64,000 nt of DNA, taken from Pseudomonas mosselii (GTDB lineage Bacteria > Pseudomonadota > Gammaproteobacteria > Pseudomonadales > Pseudomonadaceae). The position numbers were made by a program, and so were the translations under genes. Positions 48,447 to 58,358 of this stretch are shown here, one piece after another; position 1 is the first letter of the stretch, and each line of letters opens with the position of its first letter. Under the pieces are notes generated by a model that had not been told where the DNA came from, searched no databases, and saw only the letters and a list, made by a program, of their open reading frames with translations. Where the stretch lies: assembly GCF_003205295.1 (NCBI RefSeq), contig NZ_QJRP01000003.1, forward strand, positions 62,001-126,000, read 5' to 3'.

Positions 48447-49415
48447 TCATTTATGCAGCGAGGTCCGCGCCCGGGCCAGCAGTTCCCGTGCCTTGTCTCC
48501 GAACCGCTCCAGGTGCGACGCCGGCGCGGCCTTGCTTTCGACCAGACCCTGCTGCTTCAACCAGTCCTTCCAGCGCACCCGCTCATCCCGTACCACCCAA
48601 CCATCCTGGCGGGCGAAGCTTTCCGCAAGCCACAATCCGCGCGTGCCCGCGGGTGTCAGCTGGTCCTTCTTCAAGGTGTACAGCTCGGCCACGGGCTGGC
48701 CGTCCTTGAGCGGCATCAGGTAGAGGTCCGGCCGCTTGCGATTGAGCCTGGCCACTAGCTGATCGCCTTCCAGGCGCTCGTCGACATGAAACAGGCTCAG
48801 CGATTTGGCCTCCTTGGGCACTTGCAGGCGCAGGTCGTAGATCAGCTGCAACGACGCCGTGGGCAGGTGCACATACGCGCGTGGCCGCTCCAGTAGCATC
48901 AGGTTGGCGCAATGCACCGGTCGGGCGGCGCCGGACTCGGGCGACAGCACGAACGGCAGGGCCTCGCGGTAGTGCAGGGCAGCGGCATAGGGCGCCGGCA
49001 GCCAGGTGTCGTTGAAGCGTCCGCCCAGCCAGCCTTCGGGGGTTTCCAGCAGGCATTCCTCGGCCACTTCCTGGATCGCCGTGTGCAGCGGCAGGTTCAG
49101 CTCGTGGGCCGGGACATAGCCGGAAATCAGCTTGAGCACCACATCGCCACGGTCCTGGCGGCGCTGGCGGACCAGCACCCAGTAGTCGCGGCCCTGCCAG
49201 TGCAGGGTCAGTCGCACCGACACGCCGAGGTTGGCCAGCTCAGCCACGAAGTGCTCGGGGTCGGTGACCTGGATGGCCTTGCGCCGCTGCAGGGTCTGGG
49301 CGAAATTCAGCGGCATGCCGATGCTCTGGTAGGTCAGGCCTTCGGGCGTGGCCTCGACGTGCAGCGGCAGGGTCTTGAAGTTGCTCGGATTCTTGCGGAT
49401 CAGCGTACGCGGCAC
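48447..49415 (-). CDS. Conserved Pseudomonas protein of unknown function
   Basis: A 322-residue soluble protein with no motif I can name. Features: RTLIRKNPSNFKTLPLHVEATPEGLTYQSIGMPLNFAQTLQRRKAIQ at the start, LHTAIQEVAEECLLETPEGWLGGRFN in the middle (the REExxEE-like spacing loosely recalls Nudix helices but without a full Nudix box), and a basic C-terminus. The start is GTG 49415 with AAGGAGG six nt upstream. Its position next to hldE and the oxidoreductase pair appears conserved in Pseudomonas. A distant Nudix-fold relation is possible; I make no functional call. Confidence 0.8.
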   Translation of the reverse strand: MPRTLIRKNPSNFKTLPLHVEATPEGLTYQSIGMPLNFAQTLQRRKAIQVTDPEHFVAELANLGVSVRLTLHWQGRDYWVLVRQRRQDRGDVVLKLISGYVPAHELNLPLHTAIQEVAEECLLETPEGWLGGRFNDTWLPAPYAAALHYREALPFVLSPESGAARPVHCANLMLLERPRAYVHLPTASLQLIYDLRLQVPKEAKSLSLFHVDERLEGDQLVARLNRKRPDLYLMPLKDGQPVAELYTLKKDQLTPAGTRGLWLAESFARQDGWVVRDERVRWKDWLKQQGLVESKAAPASHLERFGDKARELLARARTSLHK

Positions 49416-49452
49416 GAGGCTCCTCCTTGCGTTGGGCCCCCGCCTGGGCGGC

Positions 49453-50265
49453 TCAGGGCCGGCCCAGGATGCGGGCGACGGTGGCCACGTTGTGGGCCAG
49501 GTGCAGCGGGTTGATGGTGCCGACGATGGCACTGCTCACGCCCGGGTGGGCGAACAGCAACTCGAAACTGGCCTGCACCGGATCGACCCCGGGCGCCAGG
49601 CAGATATGCCCGCTGGCCAGGGCCTTCTTCACCAGAATGGCCTTGCCGTGTTCGGCAGCGTAGTCCAGCACGGGCCGCTCCGCCTGCTCGTTGAGGTTGT
49701 AGGTGACCATGGCGCAATCACCTTGCTCCAGCGCCTTCAGGCCGCCGGCGGCGGTTTTGCCGGACAAACCATAGCCGAGGATCTTGCCTTCCTGCTTGAG
49801 CGCGGCAAGGGTTTCGTACACGCCCTCCTGCTCGAGGATTGCCAGGTCGTTGCCGTCGGAGTGCACCAGCACCAGTTCGATGCGGTCGGTTTCCAGGCGC
49901 TGGAGGCTGCGCTCGACCGAGCGGCGGGTGTGGGCGGCGCTGAAATCGAAGTGCGACTGGCCGGCTTCGAACTCTTCGCCGACCTTGCTGACGATCACCC
50001 ACTGCTCGCGCTGGCCGCGCAGCAACGGGCCGAGACGCTCCTCGCTGCGGCCATAGGCCGGTGCGGTGTCGATCAGGTTGATGCCCAGTTCGCGGGCCTG
50101 GGCGAGCAGCAGGCGGGCGGCTTCGTCATCGGGGATGGTGAAGCCGTTGGGGTACTTCACGCCCTGGTCGCGACCAAGCTTGACCGTGCCCAGGCCCAGC
50201 GGCGACACCCGCAGGCCGGTGCTGCCCAGGGGGCGGTGATGATCGTGCAGGGTCGGTAGGCTCAT
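49453..50265 (-). CDS. Aldo/keto reductase
   Basis: A 270-residue AKR-fold protein. RPLGSTGLRVSPLGLGTVKLG at the start, NLIDTAPAYGRSEERLGPLL (catalytic Asp and Tyr), WVIVSKVG (Lys) and IELVLVHSDG (His) form the AKR tetrad. NADPH dependence is inferred from the family; the substrate is unknown. The upstream FAD oxidoreductase gene overlaps it by 4 nt (ATGA), so they are coupled. The uncharacterised gene follows 37 nt downstream on the same strand. Confidence 0.9.
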   Translation of the reverse strand: MSLPTLHDHHRPLGSTGLRVSPLGLGTVKLGRDQGVKYPNGFTIPDDEAARLLLAQARELGINLIDTAPAYGRSEERLGPLLRGQREQWVIVSKVGEEFEAGQSHFDFSAAHTRRSVERSLQRLETDRIELVLVHSDGNDLAILEQEGVYETLAALKQEGKILGYGLSGKTAAGGLKALEQGDCAMVTYNLNEQAERPVLDYAAEHGKAILVKKALASGHICLAPGVDPVQASFELLFAHPGVSSAIVGTINPLHLAHNVATVARILGRP

Positions 50266-51437
50266 GGCAGCAGTTGCTCCCAGGCAGGTAGCGCCAGCGG
50301 TGGGCGGGGCAGGTCGGCGAGGTCCGGCTGGCTCGCCGGGCGGATGCCGTCACGTTCGAAGCTGGCCAGCACGCGGTCGGCGAAGTCCGGCGCCAGGGCC
50401 AGCTTGGTCGGCCAGCCGACCAGCAGGCGCTGCTGGTCGGCGAGGAAGGCGTTGTCCGGGCGCACCAGGCCCGATTGCGCGGGCTCGGCACGGTCGACGC
50501 GCAGGGTGGCCCAGCGCACCTGGGCCTGGTCGACCCAAGGCAACAGGCTGGCGACTTCCTTTTGCGCCGCGGCGATCTGCGCGGCGGGCTCGCGGGCCAC
50601 GCCATCGGCCTCGGCGATGTCGCCACCCAGGTACCACACCCACTGGCCGTCGGCGGCCGGGTGGGTGGTCACGGTGATGCGCGGCTTGGGCCCGCCGCCC
50701 AGGCAGTGGGCGTACAGCGGCTTGAGGTTCGGGCCCTTGGCCAGGACCATGTGCAGCGGGCGGCGCTGCATGGCCGGTTGGCTCAGCCCCAGGGCGTGCA
50801 GCAGCGCCTCGGTGCCGCCGCCGGCGCTGAGGACGATGCGTTGGGCGCGGATCTCGCGGCCATCGACCACCAGCCCGGCCAGTTCGTCGCCCTCGCGCAG
50901 CGGCTCGATACGCTCGCCGGCCAGCAGGCTGTCGCCCGCCAGCTGGGCCAGGTTGGCCAGCAGGCTCGGCACGTCGATGACCAGTTCGGCCAGGCGGTAG
51001 ACCTTGCCCTTGAAGGCACGGTCCTGCAGGGCCGGTGGCAGTTGCTCGCCCTTGACCTGGTCGACCCGGCCACGCACGGCCTTGCTGGCGAAGAAACTGG
51101 TGAGGTTGCCGGCCAGTGTGCCGGGGGACCACAGGTAGTGGGCGTCGGACAGCAGTCGGGTGCCGGTCAGGTCCAGTTCGCCGTTGCCGGCAAGCGCTTC
51201 GCGCCAGCGCCGCGGCATGTCGGCGATGGCCTCGGAGGCGCCGCTGAGGGCACCGTGCAGGGCGTACTTGGTGCCGCCGTGGATGATGCCTTGCGACTTG
51301 ATGGTCTGCTCGCCGCCCAGGCTGGCGCGCTCCACCAACACCGTCGAATAGCCCAGGCGGCGCAGCCGGGCATTGAGCCAGAGGCCTGCGACCCCGGCGC
51401 CGACGATCAGCACGTCAGTGGTAATGGCGGATGGCAT
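50262..51437 (-). CDS. FAD-dependent oxidoreductase (DAO family)
   Basis: A 391-residue flavoprotein. DVLIVGAGVAGLWLNARLRRLGYSTVLVERASLGGEQTIKSQGIIHGGTKYAL carries the GxGxxG FAD motif and a glycerol-3-phosphate-dehydrogenase-like second segment. IVLSAGGGTEALL is the second FAD contact. The final DAO half contains GGDIAEADGVAREP. Substrate unknown, possibly an amine or polyol. It is the first gene of the unit with the aldo/keto reductase and the uncharacterised gene. Confidence 0.88.
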   Translation of the reverse strand: MPSAITTDVLIVGAGVAGLWLNARLRRLGYSTVLVERASLGGEQTIKSQGIIHGGTKYALHGALSGASEAIADMPRRWREALAGNGELDLTGTRLLSDAHYLWSPGTLAGNLTSFFASKAVRGRVDQVKGEQLPPALQDRAFKGKVYRLAELVIDVPSLLANLAQLAGDSLLAGERIEPLREGDELAGLVVDGREIRAQRIVLSAGGGTEALLHALGLSQPAMQRRPLHMVLAKGPNLKPLYAHCLGGGPKPRITVTTHPAADGQWVWYLGGDIAEADGVAREPAAQIAAAQKEVASLLPWVDQAQVRWATLRVDRAEPAQSGLVRPDNAFLADQQRLLVGWPTKLALAPDFADRVLASFERDGIRPASQPDLADLPRPPLALPAWEQLLP

Positions 51438-51497
51438 GCGGGCACCTCGAAAACTGGGACAGGTGCGCAGTATACAGACTGTAACCGGGGGAGAGGA

Positions 51498-51562
51498 CCG
51501 TGGGAGCGGGCTTGCCCCGCGATACCCATGCGGCCCTATCGCGGGGCAAGCCCGCTCCCACG
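51498..51562. repeat. REP pair (inverted) between the oxidoreductase and SMR genes
   Basis: Inverted copies 51498-51524 and 51537-51562 of the GCGGGGCAAGC subtype. Confidence 0.88.
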
Positions 51563-51575
51563 ACCCGATCTGTGC

Positions 51576-51908
51576 TTAGTGTCCGGCAGTATTGGAAAAC
51601 ACCTGGATCACCACCACCCCGCCGACGATCATGGCCATGCCCAGCATCGCCGGCATATCCAGTTTCTGCCCGTAGATCACCAGCGCCGCGATGCTGATCA
51701 GCACGATCCCCAGCCCCGACCAGATCGCATAGGCGATGCCCACCGGAATGCTGCGCACCACCAGGGTCAGCATCCAGAACGCCACGCCGTAGCCGCACAC
51801 CATCAGCAGCAGAGGCAGCGGCGTGTTCAGCCCCTTGACCGCTTTCATGGAGGCGGTGGCGATGACTTCGGCACAGATGGCGATGGCGAGATAGGTGTAG
51901 GCGTTCAT
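51576..51908 (-). CDS. Small multidrug resistance (SMR) efflux protein
   Basis: A 110-residue four-helix proton antiporter for lipophilic cations or related compounds. Glu14 (AICAEVIATASMKA) is the essential substrate/proton residue of EmrE. YAIWSGLGIVLISIAALVIYGQ is the conserved third helix to loop region. EmrE-type and guanidinium-type SMR members cannot be separated with certainty by eye, but AYAIWSGLG and the first helix fit EmrE. ATG 51908 has GGAGGA upstream. It is divergent from the LysR gene. Confidence 0.93.
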   Translation of the reverse strand: MNAYTYLAIAICAEVIATASMKAVKGLNTPLPLLLMVCGYGVAFWMLTLVVRSIPVGIAYAIWSGLGIVLISIAALVIYGQKLDMPAMLGMAMIVGGVVVIQVFSNTAGH

Positions 51909-51971
51909 GGTGCGGGTCCTCCGTTGCTGGGTGGGCATTCTAGGGAATCCCTGGATGCGGTAAAGTCATTA

Positions 51972-51992
51972 CCTATCTGTTTTGGAGATAGG
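51972..51992. promoter_or_regulatory. LysR-type operator candidate
   Basis: CCTATCT (51972-51978) and AGATAGG (51986-51992) are perfect inverted arms with a 7-nt spacer, containing ATC-N9-GAT, the classical LysR box. It lies 7 nt before the LysR start and 64 nt from the SMR start. Confidence 0.6.
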
Positions 51993-51998
51993 GTGGAG

Positions 51999-52889
51999 AT
52001 GACTGAGCACTGGAGCCTCGAGCAACTGCGCCTGTTCGTGCGGGCTGCCGAGCTGCGTTCGTTTTCCGCCGTGGCCCGTGAACAGCGCAAGGCCCAGTCG
52101 GCGATCAGCAGCGCCATCGCCTTGCTCGAGACGGACTTGGGCGTGACCCTGTTCGAGCGCAGCAGCGGGCGGCAGCCGCGCCTGACCGAAAGCGGCGCCG
52201 CGCTGCTGGAGGACGCCCGCGAGTTGTTGCGCCAGTGCGAGCGCCTGGATGGCCGGGCGTTGGCCTTGATGCGCGGGCAGGAGGCATTGCTGCGGGTGGC
52301 CCAGGACGAGGCCATGCCCTACCAGCCGGTGATCGACAGCCTCGACGAGCTGGCGGCGCGCTATCCCTACCTGGAGGTGCAATTGGCCAGCGGTGCCCAG
52401 GGCGATGTGGCGCGCAAGCTGGTGGAGCGGCGCGCCGACCTGGGGTTGTTCTTCCACCACGAAAGCATTCCCGCCTCGTTGGAGCGGCGCGCCCTGGGCA
52501 GTGTCGAGATGGTCACGGTGTGTGCCATCGATCATCCGCTGGCACACCTGGCCAAGGTCAGCCGCCAGCAACTGGCCCGCCATCGCCAATTGCTGATCAC
52601 CCCGCAGCAGAGCGGCTATCCCGGCGGCGAGGCGATCAGCCCGCAGGTCTGGCGCGCCGACAGTTTCTACGCCATGGCCGAGTTGCTGATGCGCGGCCTG
52701 GGCTGGGCCTGGCTGCCCCGGCATGTGGTGCAGTACCCCACCTACCAGACGCAGATGGTCGAGCTGGACAGCGAGTGGCGCCCGCCGGCGCTGGTGGCAG
52801 AGCTGGCCTGGCGGCGCGACGAACCGTTGGGCCCGGCTGCGCAGTGGCTGGCCGAGCGCTTCGCCGTGCACCTGCGGGCGATTGGCTGA
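51999..52889 (+). CDS. LysR-family transcriptional regulator
   Basis: A 296-residue LTTR. The N-terminal winged helix is SLEQLRLFVRAAELRSFSAVAREQRKAQSAISSAIALLETDLGVTLFER (about 5-60); residues about 90-290 are the effector-binding domain. ATG 51999 fits the domain boundary; the much longer open frame upstream is antisense to the FAD oxidoreductase and SMR genes. Divergence from the SMR gene and the palindrome between them suggest it controls the efflux gene and itself; the inducer is unknown. Confidence 0.93.
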   Translation: MTEHWSLEQLRLFVRAAELRSFSAVAREQRKAQSAISSAIALLETDLGVTLFERSSGRQPRLTESGAALLEDARELLRQCERLDGRALALMRGQEALLRVAQDEAMPYQPVIDSLDELAARYPYLEVQLASGAQGDVARKLVERRADLGLFFHHESIPASLERRALGSVEMVTVCAIDHPLAHLAKVSRQQLARHRQLLITPQQSGYPGGEAISPQVWRADSFYAMAELLMRGLGWAWLPRHVVQYPTYQTQMVELDSEWRPPALVAELAWRRDEPLGPAAQWLAERFAVHLRAIG

Positions 52890-52927
52890 CAGGCCTTTTC
52901 ATCCAGTTCCTAGTAAACTCCGCCGCC

Positions 52928-54199
52928 ATGAACAGAACCCTCTATACCCTGCTGTTTCACCTGGGCCTGCCGCTGGTCGCGCTGCGCCTGTTCCTGCGCG
53001 GGCGCAAGGCGCCGGCGTACCGTGCGCGGATCGCCGAGCGCTTCGCCTGCCAGCTGCCGCCCATGCGCCAGGGCGGCATCTGGGTGCATGCGGTCTCGGT
53101 GGGCGAGAGCATTGCCGCCGCGCCGATGGTGCGGGCCCTGCTCAAGCAGTACCCGGACCTGCCGATCACGCTCACCTGCATGACCCCGACCGGTTCCGAG
53201 CGCATCCGTGCGATGTTCGAGGGCGAACCACGGGTGCAGCACTGCTACCTGCCTTATGACCTGCCGTGGGCGGCCGGGCGGTTCCTCGACCATGTGCGCC
53301 CGCGCCTGGGCATCATCATGGAAACCGAGCTGTGGCCGAACCACATCCACCAGTGCGCCCGGCGCGGCATTCCGGTGGCGCTGGCCAATGCCCGGCTGTC
53401 CGAGCGCTCGGCCCGTGGTTATGCCCGCTTCGCCGGCCTGACCCGGCCGATGCTCGAGGAGATGAGCCTGATCGCCGTGCAGACCGAAACCGAGGCCGAG
53501 CGTTTCCGTGCGCTCGGTGCGCGCCACGAATGCGTGCAGGTGACCGGTTCGATCAAGTTCGACCTGAAGGTCGACGATCAACTGCTGCCACGGGCCCGCG
53601 CATTGCGGGAACAGTGGGCTGCCCAGCAACGTCCGGTATGGATCGCTGCCAGTACCCACGATGGCGAAGACGCGTTGATTCTCGAGGCTCACCGTGAGCT
53701 GCTGAAGGTCCACAGCGATGCGTTGCTGATCCTGGTGCCACGCCATCCCGAGCGGTTCGCTGCAGTGCATGAACTGTGCGCCGGCCAGTTCTCCACGGTA
53801 CGTCGCTCGACTGGCGACGCGGTCACGGCGCAGACCCAGGTGCTGCTGGGCAACACCATGGGTGAGCTGCTGTTCCTCTATGCCCTGGCCGACATTGCCT
53901 TTGTCGGCGGCAGCCTGGTGGCCACCGGCGGGCACAACCCGCTGGAGCCGGCGGCGCTGGCACTGCCGGTGCTCATGGGGCCGCATGTGTTCAACTTCCT
54001 CGAGATCAGCGCGATGCTGCGCGAGGCGGGGGCGTTGCAGCAGGTGGACGACGCCGAAGGGCTGGCCGGGGCAGTGCGCCGTCTGGTCGAGCTGCCGCGG
54101 GATGCGCGGCGCATGGGCGAGGCGGGCAGGGCGGTGATGCAGGCCAACCAGGGCGCGTTGCAACGGTTGCTGGATGGGGTGGCTACGCTAATCCGCTGA
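52928..54199 (+). CDS. waaA: 3-deoxy-D-manno-octulosonic acid transferase
   Basis: Transfers Kdo to lipid IVA at the inner membrane (GT30). It has 423 residues with an N-terminal membrane anchor (MNRTLYTLLFHLGLPLVALRLFLRG). Seen are WVHAVSVGESIAAAPMVRALL with the catalytic Glu, IIMETELWPN, LANARLSERSARGYARF, and the C-terminal nucleotide-sugar region FVGGSLVATGGHNPLEPAALALPVLMGP. ATG 52928 starts the anchor. A TAAACT only 9 nt before the start and read-through from the LysR gene are both possible sources of expression. Confidence 0.96.
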   Translation: MNRTLYTLLFHLGLPLVALRLFLRGRKAPAYRARIAERFACQLPPMRQGGIWVHAVSVGESIAAAPMVRALLKQYPDLPITLTCMTPTGSERIRAMFEGEPRVQHCYLPYDLPWAAGRFLDHVRPRLGIIMETELWPNHIHQCARRGIPVALANARLSERSARGYARFAGLTRPMLEEMSLIAVQTETEAERFRALGARHECVQVTGSIKFDLKVDDQLLPRARALREQWAAQQRPVWIAASTHDGEDALILEAHRELLKVHSDALLILVPRHPERFAAVHELCAGQFSTVRRSTGDAVTAQTQVLLGNTMGELLFLYALADIAFVGGSLVATGGHNPLEPAALALPVLMGPHVFNFLEISAMLREAGALQQVDDAEGLAGAVRRLVELPRDARRMGEAGRAVMQANQGALQRLLDGVATLIR

Positions 54200-54273
54200 T
54201 CTGTGAGGCGGTGCGGTCCCAGTGGGAGATCGCCCAGCCCTTCGGGCTGCGCTGTTGTGCAGGCAACTGTCTC

Positions 54274-54392
54274 CTGTGGGAGCGGCCTTGCGTCGCGAAA
54301 GGGGCGCGTAGCGGCCCCTGATTTCGAGCCTCCATCGAAATTGCCGGGGCTGCTGCGCAGCCCTTTCGCGACCCAAGGCCGCTCCCACAGGG
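54274..54392. repeat. REP pair (inverted), GCGGCCTTGCGTCGCGAAAG type
   Basis: Inverted copies 54274-54304 and 54361-54392 with a GGGGCTGCTGCGCAGCCC hairpin between. It fills most of the 252-nt gap between the convergent waaA and tolC genes; nothing else is seen there. Confidence 0.85.
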
Positions 54393-54451
54393 CCTAGCTA
54401 AATCAATGAGTTACGATTTGTTCCATGAGAGCGCCCGCGTGCTTCCTTGGC

Positions 54452-55888
54452 TCAAGGCCGGCGTTCGAAGTTCTTCGCCGCCGCCGCCGCCAGGTCCGGT
54501 GGCAGGAAATCCTTGTCCGGGTTGTAGTCGGCCTTCAGGTACCGCCCCAGGTCCTGCAGGTCCTGCGGGCTCAGGGTGCCGGCAGCCTGCTTCAGGCGCA
54601 GGTTGTCGAGAATGTAGTCGTAGCGGCTGTTGTTGTAGTCGCGCACCGAGGTGTACAGCTGGCGCTGCGCGTCGAGCACGTCGACGATGTTGCGGGTGCC
54701 GACCTGGTAGCCGATCTCGGTGGCTTCCAGCGCGCTCTGATTGGAGATGATCGACTGCTTGCGCGCCTGCACCTGCTCCACATCGGTGTTCACCGCGCGG
54801 TGCAGGTTGCGGGTGTTCTCCACCACCTGGCGGCGCAGGCTTTCGCGTTGCTGCTCGCTCTGGGTCAGACGGGCATAGGCCTCGCGTACCTGGGAGCTGG
54901 TCAGGCCGCCGCTGTAGATCGGGATGTTCAGTTGCAGGCCGATGCTGGTCTGCTCCACGTCACTGCCATAGCGCACGTTCGGTTGCGCCGCCGAGTTGGT
55001 GAAACCGAGGTTGTCATTGTCGCCCTTCTGGTACTTGGCCACCGCGTCGAGGGTCGGCGCATGGCCGGCCTTGCGCTGGCGCACGGTTTCCTCGGCGGCC
55101 GCCACGGCGTGGTTGGTCGCCAGCAGGTTAAGGTTCTGCCGCCCGGCGGTCTCGACCCAGGCCTTGGCGTCGTTGGGGGTCGGCACCTGCACCGGCAGGG
55201 TGTGGACCACGCCCTGGATCGCCGAGTACTGGCGGTTGGTCAGGGTGATCAAGGCTTCGAAGGCGTCCTGCACCTGGCGCTCGGCAATGATCCGGTTGGC
55301 CCGTGCGGTGTCGTAGCTCGCCTGTGACTGCAGCACGTCGGTCTTGTCAGAGAGGCCGACGTCAAAGCGCTCGTTGGACTGGTCGAGCTGGCGCTTGAAG
55401 GCCGCTTCTTCGGCCTTGGTCGAGGCCAGGTTGTCCTGGGCGCGCAGCACCGCGAAGTAGTTCTCGGCGCTTTGCAGGATCAGGTTCTGCTCGGTGGCCG
55501 ACAGTTCCAGGGCGGCCTGTTCGTTGACCGACTCGGCAGCTTGCAGTTGGAACCAGCGGTCGGCACGGAAGATCGGCTGCGCCAGGGTCGCGCTCCAGGC
55601 GTTGCCGCTGCGGTTGGAGGTGACCGATGGTTCGTCGAGCTTGGTCCGGGTGTTCATCATTTCGGCGCCAGCCGAAAGGTTCGGCAGCAGGCCGGCGCGG
55701 GCCTGGGGCACCACTTCACGGCGGGCGCCGTAGTCGGCGCGGGCGGCGGCCAGGTCGGCGTTGTTGTCGACCGCTTCCTGGTAGACGCTGACCAGGTCGG
55801 TCTTCACCGTCGTGGGCGTATCCACTGCCCAGGCCACTCCGTGGGACGCACAAGACACGGCAATTGCCAGTGAGAGTTTGCGCAGCAT
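54452..55888 (-). CDS. tolC: TolC-family outer membrane channel
   Basis: A 478-residue outer membrane efflux channel; signal MLRKLSLAIAVSCASHGVAWA. Two repeats of the OEP domain are seen: LVSVYQEAVDNNADLAAARADYGARREVVPQARAGLLPNLS with the coiled-coil SAENYFAVLRAQDNLASTKAEEAAFKRQLDQSNERFDVGLSDKTDVLQSQASYDTARA, then the second half with NLNIPIYSGGLTSSQVREAYARL and YQVGTRNIVDVLDAQRQLY. It serves tripartite efflux pumps and type I secretion; no partners are adjacent. ATG 55888 has AAGGA upstream. It is divergent from thiC. Confidence 0.95.
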   Translation of the reverse strand: MLRKLSLAIAVSCASHGVAWAVDTPTTVKTDLVSVYQEAVDNNADLAAARADYGARREVVPQARAGLLPNLSAGAEMMNTRTKLDEPSVTSNRSGNAWSATLAQPIFRADRWFQLQAAESVNEQAALELSATEQNLILQSAENYFAVLRAQDNLASTKAEEAAFKRQLDQSNERFDVGLSDKTDVLQSQASYDTARANRIIAERQVQDAFEALITLTNRQYSAIQGVVHTLPVQVPTPNDAKAWVETAGRQNLNLLATNHAVAAAEETVRQRKAGHAPTLDAVAKYQKGDNDNLGFTNSAAQPNVRYGSDVEQTSIGLQLNIPIYSGGLTSSQVREAYARLTQSEQQRESLRRQVVENTRNLHRAVNTDVEQVQARKQSIISNQSALEATEIGYQVGTRNIVDVLDAQRQLYTSVRDYNNSRYDYILDNLRLKQAAGTLSPQDLQDLGRYLKADYNPDKDFLPPDLAAAAAKNFERRP

Positions 55889-56014
55889 AGGGCAATCCTT
55901 GATCAAATTTTATTTACTGTACTGTCGGGTATCGAGCGATGCGCCAGTGTAGTGCCGCACGCCGTCATCAACAATCCGCCGCGTGTGCCATTTATCACCC
56001 CCGGATTTACCTGC

Positions 56015-56044
56015 TTGGCTTTGCCGGCCACTCCAGTCTAGACT
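56015..56044 (+). promoter_or_regulatory. Candidate promoter of the thiC riboswitch transcript
   Basis: TTGGCT (56015-56020) and TAGACT (56039-56044) are 18 nt apart. The predicted start, about 56051, coincides with the beginning of the riboswitch P1 stem. Confidence 0.5.
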
Positions 56045-56049
56045 GCGCA

Positions 56050-58192
<2,143 letters not shown>

Positions 58193-58220
58193 GTAGACCT
58201 TGGGGGCCGCTTTGCGGCCC

Positions 58221-58306
58221 TTTCGCGATGCAAGGCCGCTCCCACAGGTCCTGTATATGGCTCAAGTCATGTACCGAACCTGTGGGAGCGGCCTTGTGTC
58301 GCGATA
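58221..58306. repeat. REP pair (inverted) between thiC and the transporter gene
   Basis: Inverted copies 58221-58248 and 58279-58306 of the CAAGGCCGCTCCCACAGG subtype; a GGGCCGC/GCGGCCC hairpin precedes them. No second TPP riboswitch is seen in this gap. Confidence 0.88.
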
Positions 58307-58358
58307 CGAGGACGCAGTCCTCGCCAGCAACACCCACAATTTCCCGGCGAGCACCCAC

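Noticed and set aside
48963..49090. Possible Nudix box in the uncharacterised 322-residue protein
   Set aside because: The segment has acidic residues with loosely similar spacing but not the GX5EX7REUXEEXGU pattern.
58200..58358. Second TPP riboswitch ahead of cytX
   Set aside because: No CTGAGA or ACCTGAT blocks occur; the gap is occupied by a REP pair.
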